A stretch of DNA of 64,000 nucleotides from MGBC163016 sp964462135 (GCA_964462135.1 CAYWWK010000007.1:22701-86700); one strand, 5' to 3'. Shown: positions 43,586-53,322, counted from the first letter of the stretch. Notes: generated by a model not told the origin, from the sequence alone. Made by a program: numbers and translations.

Positions 43586-44410
43586 ATGAAGATCAAGAAG
43601 TTGGGTATCGTCCTTTGCGCGGGTGCCATGGCAGCTGTGCTGGGCCTTGCTGGCTGCTCAAGCTCTGGTGGCACTTCAGCCGCCTCATCAAGCTCAGCGG
43701 CTGAGGAAACCGAAGAGATCGTGCTGGTGAACCCTGAGAAGCTCACGGTCGCGGCATCGCTCGATTTCCCGCCTTTCGAGAACCTGGAGGGCGAAGAGGC
43801 CGTTGGCTTTGAGGTTGACCTCATGAAGGCGCTTGCAGAGCAGATGGGCCTTGAGGCCGAATACCTGCCCTCAACCAAGTTCGACACCATCATTCCCCTC
43901 ATCAGCGCAGGGGGCAAGGCCGATGTGGGCGTGTCCGGCTTCACGGTGACCGAGGATCGCAAGAAGGAGATCGATTTCACCGACGTGCTGATCGATTCCA
44001 ACCAAGGCGTCGTGGTGAATCCGGATTCAGGCTACACCTCTGTTGATGATCTGGCTGGAAAGACCATCGCCACGCAAAGCGGCACCACGGGCTATGACTG
44101 GGCTGTCGAGAACATCCCGAATGCGAACGTGGTTCCCTATGACGAGATGACCGCCGTATTCTCTGCACTGCAGAGCAATCAGGCTGATGCCATCGTGGCT
44201 GACCTGCCGGTCGTGCAGTACTATGTGAAGACGGCATATCCTGAGATGTCCATCATCGAGGAGATCCCCACAGGCGAGCAGTACGCCATCGTGGTGAGCA
44301 AGGACAACCCCGCTCTGACCCAGGCGCTCAACGAGGCGCTTGCAGAGGTGAAGGCGAATGGCACCTATGATGAGATCTATGCAAAGTGGTTTGGTGAGTC
44401 CGCTGAATAG
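43586..44410 (+). CDS. Polar amino acid ABC transporter substrate-binding lipoprotein
   Basis: This is a family 3 solute-binding protein (274 aa). A lipobox LGLAGC gives a lipid-anchored Cys, then a Ser-rich linker and the two-lobed domain starting KLTVAASLDFPPFENL. Visible family features are VGFEVDLMKALAEQMG, VSGFTVTEDRKKEIDFT and GTTGYDWAVENI. Ligands of the family are polar or charged amino acids, and the specific one cannot be deduced. TGAGGAGAGAGG lies before the ATG. An upstream GAGTT-TTT-AACTC repeat (43533-43545) overlaps a CATAAT, but no convincing promoter spacing is present. Confidence 0.93.
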   Translation: MKIKKLGIVLCAGAMAAVLGLAGCSSSGGTSAASSSSAAEETEEIVLVNPEKLTVAASLDFPPFENLEGEEAVGFEVDLMKALAEQMGLEAEYLPSTKFDTIIPLISAGGKADVGVSGFTVTEDRKKEIDFTDVLIDSNQGVVVNPDSGYTSVDDLAGKTIATQSGTTGYDWAVENIPNANVVPYDEMTAVFSALQSNQADAIVADLPVVQYYVKTAYPEMSIIEEIPTGEQYAIVVSKDNPALTQALNEALAEVKANGTYDEIYAKWFGESAE

Positions 44411-45845
44411 TCTGGTCGCAAAACTGAAAGGGGCAGGCATTGGTCTGCCCCTTTTGCTTCTTTCATGCGTGCTGCTGCTTGCATGCGTGCCTACCTCAGC
44501 GCAGGCACTCACCACTGAGCGCTTCACCGCGAAGAGCAATCAAGACGGTGCCGATGGCATCATGGGCGCTACGAATACCCGCATCACCTGGCAGGGTCAG
44601 GCAGATGATGGCGAATCCGTGAGCCAGATCACCTTGACGTTGCCGGAAGGTTCAGCGCTTCCCGAAGACGGCACGACGGTCACGGTGCTGGATGGACTCA
44701 AGCGCTTGAGTCTGCCCAATACCGTGACTGAGGAGGGCGACACCATCAAGATCACCTTCGATGATCCCACCCCGGCGGGCACTATGGTGATGCTGGAGCT
44801 GAACAACGCCCGCTTCCCTGCCGAGGGCGGAACATACATGGTTGAGGGTACCTACACGCTTGCCGATGGCACACAGGCCGATATCCCTGATGGAGGCAAG
44901 CAGATAACCGTCACGGGCACCACGCCTCAAGAGGAGCTTGCGGCATGGCTGAATGACCAGCCATGGGTGCAGGCATGGAACTCCAACAAGTTCCTTCACC
45001 TGTTCTTCGATCCGTCCATTGTGGTAACGGCGCTTCCGGCGGTGTTCTGGGGTTGGCTTCTGGCGCTCGCGCTTGTGGCCATCAGCTTCCCTCTGGCCAT
45101 TCCCTTGGGGCTTTGCTGGAGTTTCTTGCGTATGGCGAAGAACCGGTTCGCCCGAGCGATCGGCTCCATCTACATCAACGTGGTCCGTGGAACCCCACTG
45201 TTCCTGCAGATCTACATCGCCTTCTTCGGGTTGCCGCTTCTGGGAATCCAGATGGACAACTTCGTGCTTGGCATCATCGTGCTCGTCATGAACTCCAGTG
45301 CCTATCTGGCGGAGATCTTCCGTGCAGGCATCCAGTCCATCAACAAGGGGCAGTTCGAAGCAGCGCGCAGCCTTGGCATGAACGGTGCGCAAACGATGGT
45401 CTTCGTTATCATCCCGCAGACATTCCGTCGCGTGATTCCCACGATGACCAGTGAGTTCATCCTGATGTACAAGGATACGTCGCTTCTGGCCGCGGTGGGC
45501 GTCATGGAGATCATGATGTACTCGAAGACCATCACCGCTGCTACCGGCAACGTGACACCCTACATCGTGGCCGCATTCTTCTACCTGATCGTCACGATTC
45601 CGCTGACGAAGGTCATAAACCACATGGAGGAGCGTCTGGTGGGAGGGCGTCCCAAGCGCCGCCGTCAGAACAATCTTCCCGAGAAGACCCCCGCGTCGCT
45701 TTCCGGCACGGTTGGTGCGGTTGCGGCAGAGGGGAGTGAGGCAGAGGTTGCGCGCACGATGCGCATGAGCGAAGGGTTCAGCCATGGACCCCAGGCCATC
45801 GCTGATGATTCGCTTGGAGCCAAGTTTAGGGGGAAGGATGTCTGA
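44394..45845 (+). CDS. Amino acid ABC permease with exported N-terminal domain
   Basis: The C-terminal ~270 residues are a HisM-type permease: five or so membrane helices, the TM segment FWGWLLALALVAISFPLAI, NVVRGTPLFLQIYIAFF and the ATPase-contact EAARSLGMNGAQTMVFVIIPQ. In front of it is a signal-peptide-like segment (residues ~12-38, ending SAQA; LLAC is a weaker lipobox) and a ~140-residue beta-rich polar region (39-180). Permeases of this class normally lack this. GTG 44394 overlaps the binding-protein gene by 17 nt; the longer ATG 44358 frame would lie further inside that gene. A C-terminal 60-residue charged tail is cytoplasmic. Confidence 0.88.
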   Translation: MSPLNSLVAKLKGAGIGLPLLLLSCVLLLACVPTSAQALTTERFTAKSNQDGADGIMGATNTRITWQGQADDGESVSQITLTLPEGSALPEDGTTVTVLDGLKRLSLPNTVTEEGDTIKITFDDPTPAGTMVMLELNNARFPAEGGTYMVEGTYTLADGTQADIPDGGKQITVTGTTPQEELAAWLNDQPWVQAWNSNKFLHLFFDPSIVVTALPAVFWGWLLALALVAISFPLAIPLGLCWSFLRMAKNRFARAIGSIYINVVRGTPLFLQIYIAFFGLPLLGIQMDNFVLGIIVLVMNSSAYLAEIFRAGIQSINKGQFEAARSLGMNGAQTMVFVIIPQTFRRVIPTMTSEFILMYKDTSLLAAVGVMEIMMYSKTITAATGNVTPYIVAAFFYLIVTIPLTKVINHMEERLVGGRPKRRRQNNLPEKTPASLSGTVGAVAAEGSEAEVARTMRMSEGFSHGPQAIADDSLGAKFRGKDV

Positions 45846-46572
45846 ACCTGTCATCCGCATACAGAATCTGGAGAAGAAGTTCGGCGACAATACTGTGCTG
45901 CGCGATATCAACCTTGAGGTTGACCGCGGAGAGGTGGTCGTCGTGCTGGGACCGTCAGGCAGTGGAAAATCAACCATGCTTCGATGCATCAATCGCCTCG
46001 AAGAGCCCACCTCAGGGCATATCTGGTTCGAGGATATCGATGTATGCGACAAGCACACGAACCTGAACGAAGTGAGAAGCCGGTTGGGGATGGTGTTCCA
46101 GAACTTCAACCTCTTCCCCAATCTGACTGCGAAGAAGAACGTGATGCTGGCGCAGCGCAAGGTGCTCAAGCGATCTGCTGAAGAGGCGGAGAAGGTGGCC
46201 GTTGCCCGCTTGGAGGAGGTAGGCTTGGGAGAGCGCGTGGACTACAAGCCCTCCGAGCTTTCCGGAGGCCAGCAGCAGCGCGTCGCCATCGCACGCGCTT
46301 TGGCGATGGACCCCCATGTGATGCTCTTCGATGAGGCCACGAGCGCTCTTGACCCTGAGTTGGTCCGTGACGTGCTTGGTGTCATGCGTGGTCTTGCAGA
46401 GGGGGGCATGACCATGATCGTCGTCACCCATGAGATGGGATTCGCCCGCGAAGTCGCTGACAGGGTCGTGTTCATGGATGGAGGCGTCATTGTGGAGGAG
46501 GGGACGCCGGAAGAGGTGTTCGACCATCCCAAATCTGAACGTACGCGTGATTTCCTGGGACATATTGCTTGA
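45838..46572 (+). CDS. Amino acid ABC transporter ATP-binding protein
   Basis: This 244-aa ATPase energises import through the preceding permease. Walker A LGPSGSGKST, Q-loop VFQNFNLFP, signature LSGGQQQRVAIARAL, Walker B VMLFDEATSALDPE and the H-loop VVTHEMGFAREV are all complete. The closest architecture is GlnQ/HisP. ATG 45838 (AGGGGGAAGG upstream) overlaps the permease stop by 8 nt. Confidence 0.95.
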   Translation: MSEPVIRIQNLEKKFGDNTVLRDINLEVDRGEVVVVLGPSGSGKSTMLRCINRLEEPTSGHIWFEDIDVCDKHTNLNEVRSRLGMVFQNFNLFPNLTAKKNVMLAQRKVLKRSAEEAEKVAVARLEEVGLGERVDYKPSELSGGQQQRVAIARALAMDPHVMLFDEATSALDPELVRDVLGVMRGLAEGGMTMIVVTHEMGFAREVADRVVFMDGGVIVEEGTPEEVFDHPKSERTRDFLGHIA

Positions 46573-46621
46573 TCGGTGAGCATGCCGCATCCGCATGCAT
46601 GATCTGAAGGAGTTGATCTGC

Positions 46622-47854
46622 TTGGCGCTCAATATCCAGTCATTCAAGGATATCGATATCGCATCCTACGATGCCATCGTTGTGGGCAGCGGATTCGCGG
46701 GGGCGGTCAGTGCCCGCGAATTGGCTGAGCGTGGAGGCATGCATGTTCTCATCCTTGAGAAGCGCTCCCATATCGGCGGCAACATGTACGATGAATACGA
46801 CGAAGCCGGCATCCTCGTCCACCGCTATGGTCCGCATATCTTCCATACGAACGACCAGCGCGTCTTCAACTATGTCCGCCAGTTCACCGGATGGATCGCC
46901 TATCAGCACCACGTTCTGGCTGATTGGTACGGAACCTACATGCCCGTTCCCTTCAACAAGAATTCCATGGAGATCGCCTTTGGCGAAGAGAAGGCCGCCC
47001 ATCTCATCCAGAAGCTGATCGACCGGTTCGGGGACGAGCGCAAGGTCACCATCACCGAACTGCGCGAAGCGGATGATCCTGAACTGTCCGAGGTGGCTGA
47101 CTTCGTCTACCGAAACGTCTTCCTCTATTACACGCAGAAGCAATGGGGTCTCACGCCGGAGGAGGTCGACCCGTCCGTCACGGCGCGTGTACCGGTCTTC
47201 ATCTCACGCGATGACCGCTATTTCCAAGATACATATCAGGGCATGCCCTCATTGGGTTACACGGCTCTGTTTGAGGAGATGCTCGGACACGAGAACATCG
47301 ATATCTGCCTTGACACGGATGCGGCAAGCGTCTTCGACCTCGTCTTCGAGGATGGCTCCGAAGATGCCGCGCTTTCCGCGATCAAGGTGAAGGATGTTCC
47401 CTTCGAAGGCCCCATCATCTACACGGGCCCGCTTGACGAGCTGTTCTGCGGCAGGTTCGGCCGCTTGCCCTATCGCACGCTCGATTTCGTCTATGAAACC
47501 TATGATGAGGAATACAAGCTTCCCTGCGCCACCGTCAACTACACCGTCACCGAGGACTACACGCGCGTGACCGAGTTCAAGCGGTTGACCGCCCAGAAGT
47601 CTGACAAGACCACCATCATGAAAGAGTATTCCCTGGCCTACGAGGATCCTGATACGCAGATTCCCTACTATGCCATCTTGAGCGACGAGAACAATGCGCA
47701 CTACGAGCGCTATCGGCATCTCACAGAATCGCTGGACAACTTCCATCCTCTTGGCAGGCTTGCTGAGTATCGTTACTACAACATGGACAAGATCATCGGA
47801 CTTGCGCTCGATCTGTCCCAGCGGATCCTTGACGGGCGTCAGTCAGCTGACTGA
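46622..47854 (+). CDS. glf: UDP-galactopyranose mutase
   Basis: This flavoenzyme converts UDP-galactopyranose to UDP-galactofuranose, the donor for Galf-containing cell surface glycans. FAD-binding VVGSGFAGAVSARELAERGG is near the N terminus, then EKRSHIGGNMYDEYDE and HRYGPHIFHTND. Further on are TQKQWGL and the C-terminal PLGRLAEYRYYNMDKII region. About 410 aa. I chose TTG 46622 with AAGGAG 9 nt upstream; ATG 46595 is an alternative that adds nine residues. It is followed 11 nt later by a glycosyltransferase, suggesting one surface-polysaccharide function. Confidence 0.93.
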   Translation: MALNIQSFKDIDIASYDAIVVGSGFAGAVSARELAERGGMHVLILEKRSHIGGNMYDEYDEAGILVHRYGPHIFHTNDQRVFNYVRQFTGWIAYQHHVLADWYGTYMPVPFNKNSMEIAFGEEKAAHLIQKLIDRFGDERKVTITELREADDPELSEVADFVYRNVFLYYTQKQWGLTPEEVDPSVTARVPVFISRDDRYFQDTYQGMPSLGYTALFEEMLGHENIDICLDTDAASVFDLVFEDGSEDAALSAIKVKDVPFEGPIIYTGPLDELFCGRFGRLPYRTLDFVYETYDEEYKLPCATVNYTVTEDYTRVTEFKRLTAQKSDKTTIMKEYSLAYEDPDTQIPYYAILSDENNAHYERYRHLTESLDNFHPLGRLAEYRYYNMDKIIGLALDLSQRILDGRQSAD

Positions 47855-47865
47855 TAGAGGACATC

Positions 47866-48903
47866 ATGGCCATCACGCTTTCCTACGGTATTCCCTGCTA
47901 CAACTCAGCGGCGTACATGGACAAATGCATCGAGTCGCTCCTGACCACTGGCGATGACATCGAAGTGCTCATCATTGATGACGGATCAACCGATGATGGT
48001 GCCACGTGGGCCAAGGCACGCGAATGGGAACAGAGGGATCCTGCGCGCATACGTGCCATCCACAAGGAGAACGGGGGTCACGGCTCTGCGGTGAATACGG
48101 CTCTTGACCATGCGCAAGGAGTCTATTTCAAGGTGGTCGATTCCGATGACTGGCTTGATTCGTCTGCCATGAATGAGGTAATGGGCTACCTTCGCACCCA
48201 GGTGGGAGGGGAAGGGGCATCGGCGCATGCCACCGACATGGTCATTGCCAACTACGTCTATGAGAAGGTGCACGAGAACAAACGGACCGTCATGGACTAT
48301 GAGGGCATCTTTCCTGAAGGACGCGTCTTCGGCTGGGAAGAGGTGGGCAACTTCGGGCCTTCCCATTATCTTCTGATGCATTCGGTCATCTACCGGACCG
48401 ATCTTCTCAAGTCAATGGGCTTGCGGCTGCCCGAGCACTGCTTCTACGTAGACAATGTCTTCGTGTATGTCCCCCTTCCTCATGTGAAGACCATGTATTA
48501 CCTGGATGTGGACATGTATCGCTACTTCATTGGCCGCGAGGATCAATCCGTGAACGAGGCGACCATGATGAAGCGCATCGACCAGCAGCTTCGAGTCACC
48601 AAGACCATGATAGACGCCGTGGATGTCATGGCCGTGGAGCCTCGACGACTGAGGAAGTACATGGAGAGCTACCTCTCGATGATGATGTGCATCTGCTCGG
48701 TGTTCCTGCGAATGGGAGACACCGAAGAGGACAAGGCGAAGCTTGCAGACATCTGGGATTACCTCAAGGATGCCTCCATGCCGCTGTATCGCAGGGTTCG
48801 TACCAATGTCCTGAACGTCGGCACGAATCTGCCCACGAAGCTTGGACGCAAGGCGGGGCTTGGCGGCTATCACCTTGCACAGAAGATATTCAAGTTCAAC
48901 TGA
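47866..48903 (+). CDS. Family 2 glycosyltransferase
   Basis: The 345-aa transferase has a GT-A fold: SYGIPCYNSAAYMDKCI, LIIDDGSTDDG, ENGGHGSAVNTAL and the DXD-like VVDSDDWLD. The C-terminal part is unlike standard GT2 short enzymes and may contact lipid or another glycan partner. Co-transcription with glf suggests it may handle galactofuranose, but donor and acceptor are not proven by sequence. It has GAGG a few bases before the ATG. Confidence 0.88.
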   Translation: MAITLSYGIPCYNSAAYMDKCIESLLTTGDDIEVLIIDDGSTDDGATWAKAREWEQRDPARIRAIHKENGGHGSAVNTALDHAQGVYFKVVDSDDWLDSSAMNEVMGYLRTQVGGEGASAHATDMVIANYVYEKVHENKRTVMDYEGIFPEGRVFGWEEVGNFGPSHYLLMHSVIYRTDLLKSMGLRLPEHCFYVDNVFVYVPLPHVKTMYYLDVDMYRYFIGREDQSVNEATMMKRIDQQLRVTKTMIDAVDVMAVEPRRLRKYMESYLSMMMCICSVFLRMGDTEEDKAKLADIWDYLKDASMPLYRRVRTNVLNVGTNLPTKLGRKAGLGGYHLAQKIFKFN

Positions 48904-48938
48904 TGAAGGGGCGTCCGCGCCCTTGGCAGGTGAATCGC

Positions 48939-49811
48939 TCAGCGCTCACTGGCAAGGAAGAACAGAGCCATGGTTCCAGGGCCTGAATGGGCTCCGATCA
49001 CGGGATCGACGTAGTTGATCATGATGTCGCTCACCCCGAAACGCTCCCGTACGAGGCTGGCAAGGTACTCGGCATCTTCGATGCAGTCGCCATGGGTGAT
49101 GAAGACGGTCTGGTCGGCAACGGGTGCATTCGCCGTCTGCTCCATATGGTTCACCAGTGCGTTCAAGGATTTCCTGCGCCCGCGGACCTTCTCAAGCGGA
49201 ATCAGATGGCCTTCGTCATCAACATGCATGACAGGCTTGATGTTGAGCATCGTACCTGCCCAGGCGCTTGTGCGTGAGACACGGCCCCCTCTGAAGAGGA
49301 ACATCAGGTCATCCACGGTGAACCAGTGGGCAAGATGGAGCCGGTTGTCCATGAGCCAATCATAGACCTCTTCCATGGAGGCTCCTGCCTCCTTCATCTT
49401 CGCCGCATACCAGACAAGCAGCCCTTCACCTCCCGATGCAGCAAGCGTGTCGACCGAGAGCATGGTGCGCGCAGGATATTCGTCCTTGAGGGATTCCATG
49501 AGCAGGGAAATGGCCTCGCATGTTCCTGACAGACCGCTTGAGAAGCCGATGTAGAGGATGTCTTCACCTGAATCGAGGATTCCGCGCAGGGCGGTATCTG
49601 CCTCTTGGAGATTGGGCAGGGAGGTGGTTATCACCTTGCCTTCCCGCATCATGGTGTAGAACTGCTTGAGATCGGTTACCTGACCCTTGAGATAGCTTTG
49701 ATACTGCACGTCATCCACCATGAAGGTGAGGGGGAAGACATGGAGATCGAACTCATCTATCATGCTTTCCGGAAGATTGCAGCTTGAATCAGTCACGATC
49801 CTGTATCCCAT
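48939..49811 (-). CDS. DegV family fatty-acid-binding protein
   Basis: The 290-aa protein binds a long-chain fatty acid in the cleft between two domains; relatives act with fatty acid kinase to supply acyl-phosphate (FakB role). Visible are the opening YRIVTDSSCNLPESM, the TTSLPN loop and the FSSGLSGTCEAI segment, plus a C-terminal domain with VFITHGDC. No fakA-type kinase is next to it. It is convergent with the glycosyltransferase gene. Confidence 0.93.
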   Translation of the reverse strand: MGYRIVTDSSCNLPESMIDEFDLHVFPLTFMVDDVQYQSYLKGQVTDLKQFYTMMREGKVITTSLPNLQEADTALRGILDSGEDILYIGFSSGLSGTCEAISLLMESLKDEYPARTMLSVDTLAASGGEGLLVWYAAKMKEAGASMEEVYDWLMDNRLHLAHWFTVDDLMFLFRGGRVSRTSAWAGTMLNIKPVMHVDDEGHLIPLEKVRGRRKSLNALVNHMEQTANAPVADQTVFITHGDCIEDAEYLASLVRERFGVSDIMINYVDPVIGAHSGPGTMALFFLASER

Positions 49812-49941
49812 CGACAGCCCCTTTTCTCAATGCCTTCCATGAGGTTCATGTGCCAAGTGGCTTTATTATGCCATCTCAGCGACTTTGATGGCAAAGATGC
49901 TCCTTGATGGCAATTTCGTCCACGACGGCAGGTGCATACAC

Positions 49942-49947
49942 TATACT
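49942..49947 (+). promoter_or_regulatory. Possible -10 element for ileS
   Basis: TATACT about 48 nt before the ileS start; the -35 region is poor. No T-box antiterminator motif is visible between 49812 and 49994. Confidence 0.35.
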
Positions 49948-49994
49948 TTGTGTGTTTTGCGCAAAGAACTGGTCATAATCGAAGAGGCATGAAG

Positions 49995-52817
49995 ATGACT
50001 GATTACAAGAATACGATGAACCTTCCCAAAACCGATTTCCCCATGCGTGGAAATCTTCCCGTCAATGAGCCGAAGCGACTGGAAGCGTGGGAGGCGAACG
50101 GTCTGTATTGGAAGGTGCTTGAGAAGAACGCGGCAGGCACGCCTTTCGTGCTGCATGATGGGCCTCCCTATGCCAATGGTCCCATCCATATCGGCCATTC
50201 CTTCAACAAGATCCTGAAGGACTTTGTGAACAAGTCCCACGCTCAGCGCGGCTACTTCACCCCTTACATTCCTGGATGGGACTGCCATGGACAGCCCATC
50301 GAGCACATGGTGGAAAAGACGCTGGGTCCTGAGAAGATGTCGGCCACACCTCTTCCGAAAGTGCGTGAGCTGTGTCGGGATTGGGCGACGAAATACGTGG
50401 ATATCCAGCGTGAGGGTTTCAAGCGTCTGGGAGTGAATGCTGATTGGGAACATCCCTATCTCACCTATACCCCCGACTACGAGGCGGGCAACGTCGAGCT
50501 GTTCCGCGATATGTACCTGAAGGGGTCTGTCTATCGGGGCAGAAAGCCCATCCATTGGTGCATCAACTGCCATACGGCGCTTGCTGAGGCGGAGATCGAA
50601 TACGGGGATGAGGTTTCTCCTTCCATCTACGTGGCCTTCAAGCTCGATTCCATTCCGGGGGTATTCGAAGCGGCAGGGGCAGACGATGATGCGTCCATTC
50701 TCATCTGGACCACCACGCCTTGGACGCTGCCTGCCAATGTCGCGGTCTCATTGGCTCCCGATGCTGACTACGTCATGGTTCAGGCCGATGGTTCAAGCTA
50801 CATCATGGCCGAAGATCTGGTCGATGAGGTGAAGCAGGTTGCAGGCTGGGAGGATATCTTGCTCCTGAGCTCTGGGGAAGAACCGGTCCGCGTGAAGGGC
50901 AAGCAGCTCTTTGGGTTGACCTATACCGCTCCCATTCGCCATGACCTCAAAGGGACCGTCATCTACGGTGACCATGTCACGTTGGACACGGGTACCGGTG
51001 CCGTCCATACGGCACCCGGGCATGGTCAGGATGACTATCTGGTGGGCTTGGAGTTCGATCTTCCCATCCTCATGCCCGTTGATGACAACGGTGTTCTGAC
51101 CGATGAGGCAGGGCCGTTCTCCGGGTTGAACGTCACCGAGGCCAATCCGAAGATCATCGAGTGGTTGCGTGAGCAAGGAACGCTTGTTGCCGCCAAGGAG
51201 ATAGACCACTCCTACCCCCATTGCTGGCGCTGCCATGAGCCGGTCATCTTCCGTGCGACTGACCAGTGGTTCGTTTCCATGGATGCGAACAGCCTGAGGG
51301 AAGAGGCCTTGATCGCCATCAACGATGAGGTCAAGTGGATCCCGGAATGGGCTTCACGACGCATCGGTGCCATGGTGGCTGATCGACCTGATTGGTGCAT
51401 CTCCCGCCAGAGGTCATGGGGCGTTCCCATCCCCGTCTTCAAATGCGAGAAGTGCGGTTCGACGGTTGCCACCCGTGAGACGTTCGATGCGGTCATTGAT
51501 CTGTTCAAGCGGGATGGATCCGATGCATGGTTCACGCAGGACCCCAAAGACTATCTGCCCAGTGGCGTTCGCTGCGAGCAATGCGGAGGGACTGATCTGG
51601 TTCCCGAAAAGGACATCCTGGATGTGTGGTGGGAATCAGGCGTGTCCCATACCAGCGTCCTCAAGCATCGCCACGATGAGGGTGTGCGCTTCCCAGCGGA
51701 TATGTATCTTGAGGGGTCTGACCAACATCGAGGGTGGTTCCAATCCTCGCTTCTGACGAGCATCGGATCCTATGGCACACCCCCATACAAGTCAGTGATG
51801 CATTGCGGGTTCACCGTGGATGAGGATGGACGCAAGATGTCGAAGTCGTTGGGCAACGGCATCGATCCTGAAGAGGTTATCAACAAGTACGGTGCCGATG
51901 TCCTTCGCCTTTGGGTGGCAAGCGTGGATTATTCCCAGGACGTGAGCATCTCCGATGACATCCTCAAGCGCACCTCTGAGGCATACCGACGCATCCGCAA
52001 CACATTCCGGTTCCTGTTGGGCAGCTTGGATGGCTTCAGCGATGCGGCTGCGGTCACCTCCTGGGATGATCTGGAGCCCCTTGACCAGTGGGCCTACTGC
52101 AAGACCGCTGCCCTCTTGGAGGAGGTCACGAAATCCTATGAGACCTATCGGTTCCATCAAGTCTACAGGTCCATCTACGACTTCATCGTGAATGACCTGT
52201 CCGCCATCTACATGGAGGCGACGAAGGATCGACTCTATTCCGAGAGAGCAGATTCACCGCGGCGACGTGCCGTGCAGACGGTTCTCTGTAATGTCTTGGA
52301 GGTGTTGGCAAGGGTTCTCGCACCGATCCTCTCCTTCACCTGCGATGAGGTCTGGGAGCATTATCCTGAAGGACTTCAGCAAGAGGATAGGCCCTTCAGC
52401 GTGCAATTGGCCGGATGGCCCCACCGCTTTGACTTCCTCCCTGCCATGCCCGAAGGCGCTGAAAGGGAAATCGAAGCTGATTTTGATGTGCTTCTGCAGA
52501 TCAGGGATGTCGTGACCAAGGCTATCGAGGATGCCCGCGATGGGGGTGTCATCAAGAAGAGCCAAGAGGCTGATGTTGTCGTAGAGGCGCCTGAAGATAT
52601 GATCGAGGTGGTGCGCAGGCAGCCTGACGGCACCTTGGAGGAGATGCTCATCATCGCTTCGGTCGACCTTCAGCCAAGCGATTCGCTCAAGGCGCATGTC
52701 TCCCACACCACGTTGCCCAAATGCGAGCGTTGCTGGAACTATCGTGAGCTCTCCTCGGATAAGGGCTTTGAAGACATCTGCCAGCGCTGCGAGGAGGTTG
52801 TCAGGTCCTGTGGATAG
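49995..52817 (+). CDS. ileS: Isoleucyl-tRNA synthetase
   Basis: The class I enzyme charges tRNA-Ile and edits valine. Motifs are DGPPYANGPIHIGHSFNKILKDF (HIGH), the editing-domain region around TTPWTLPANVAVSLAP, and DGRKMSKSLGNG (KMSKS). The C-terminal zinc finger has CERCWNYRE and CQRCEEVV. About 940 aa, which is the long bacterial type with the zinc domain. ATG 49995 has AAGAGG 7 nt upstream; ATG 49989 is only 1 nt from it. It overlaps lspA by 8 nt. Confidence 0.95.
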   Translation: MTDYKNTMNLPKTDFPMRGNLPVNEPKRLEAWEANGLYWKVLEKNAAGTPFVLHDGPPYANGPIHIGHSFNKILKDFVNKSHAQRGYFTPYIPGWDCHGQPIEHMVEKTLGPEKMSATPLPKVRELCRDWATKYVDIQREGFKRLGVNADWEHPYLTYTPDYEAGNVELFRDMYLKGSVYRGRKPIHWCINCHTALAEAEIEYGDEVSPSIYVAFKLDSIPGVFEAAGADDDASILIWTTTPWTLPANVAVSLAPDADYVMVQADGSSYIMAEDLVDEVKQVAGWEDILLLSSGEEPVRVKGKQLFGLTYTAPIRHDLKGTVIYGDHVTLDTGTGAVHTAPGHGQDDYLVGLEFDLPILMPVDDNGVLTDEAGPFSGLNVTEANPKIIEWLREQGTLVAAKEIDHSYPHCWRCHEPVIFRATDQWFVSMDANSLREEALIAINDEVKWIPEWASRRIGAMVADRPDWCISRQRSWGVPIPVFKCEKCGSTVATRETFDAVIDLFKRDGSDAWFTQDPKDYLPSGVRCEQCGGTDLVPEKDILDVWWESGVSHTSVLKHRHDEGVRFPADMYLEGSDQHRGWFQSSLLTSIGSYGTPPYKSVMHCGFTVDEDGRKMSKSLGNGIDPEEVINKYGADVLRLWVASVDYSQDVSISDDILKRTSEAYRRIRNTFRFLLGSLDGFSDAAAVTSWDDLEPLDQWAYCKTAALLEEVTKSYETYRFHQVYRSIYDFIVNDLSAIYMEATKDRLYSERADSPRRRAVQTVLCNVLEVLARVLAPILSFTCDEVWEHYPEGLQQEDRPFSVQLAGWPHRFDFLPAMPEGAEREIEADFDVLLQIRDVVTKAIEDARDGGVIKKSQEADVVVEAPEDMIEVVRRQPDGTLEEMLIIASVDLQPSDSLKAHVSHTTLPKCERCWNYRELSSDKGFEDICQRCEEVVRSCG

Positions 52818-53322
52818 AACACAGCGCAAGGCCAAGCTCTTCCTCTTCATTGCCGTGGCGCTGATTTGGCTTATCCTTGACCAGGCTACCAAGTATTGCA
52901 TGACGTTCGAAGAGGTGGGGCAGACGCTCTACCAGAGCAATCTGGGCATCATGGATATCATGGTGGTCCACAATACCGGGGGTGCCTGGGGCATCTTCTC
53001 TGATGCCACATGGGCACTGGCTGTCTTCTCCCTCATCGTCTGTGTGCTCATACTGGTGTACGTCTTCGTGACGCTTCGCACGTCAAGCATGCTCACGATC
53101 GTTGCACTCAGTCTGGTGTTCGCAGGCGGGTTGGGTAACGTCGTCGATCGACTCTGCCATGGCTACGTCATCGATTTCCTCTCGTTCGCCTTCATGGATT
53201 TCCCCGTCTTTAACGTTGCTGATATCGGTGTCACGGTCGGGGTTGTGCTGTTTCTGGTTTCCTTGATCATGGCTGGCAGGAAGGCTCAGGATGGGTCGGC
53301 AGATAAGTCACAGGGCAACTGA
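52810..53322 (+). CDS. lspA: Lipoprotein signal peptidase (prolipoprotein signal peptidase II)
   Basis: This membrane aspartyl protease cleaves the signal of diacylglyceryl-prolipoproteins such as the substrate-binding lipoprotein in this window. Four hydrophobic helices and the conserved blocks DQATKYCM, VHNTGGAWG, GGLGNVVDRLCHGYVIDFLS and FNVADIGVTVG (two catalytic Asp) are present in 170 aa. GTG 52810 lies inside the ileS 3' end. The longer frame from 52696 would be antiphase to ileS. The end overlaps the pseudouridine synthase gene by 32 nt. Confidence 0.93.
   Translation: MDRTQRKAKLFLFIAVALIWLILDQATKYCMTFEEVGQTLYQSNLGIMDIMVVHNTGGAWGIFSDATWALAVFSLIVCVLILVYVFVTLRTSSMLTIVALSLVFAGGLGNVVDRLCHGYVIDFLSFAFMDFPVFNVADIGVTVGVVLFLVSLIMAGRKAQDGSADKSQGN

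Noticed and set aside
44652..46169. 505-codon open frame on the minus strand
   Set aside because: Antisense to the ABC permease and ATPase genes, spanning the junction of two real genes; no family features.
48904..48925. Terminator between the glycosyltransferase and DegV genes
   Set aside because: The G-rich/C-rich arms pair only with a bulge and no T-run follows.
49812..49994. T-box leader for ileS
   Set aside because: No specifier stem, T-box sequence or antiterminator is recognisable.
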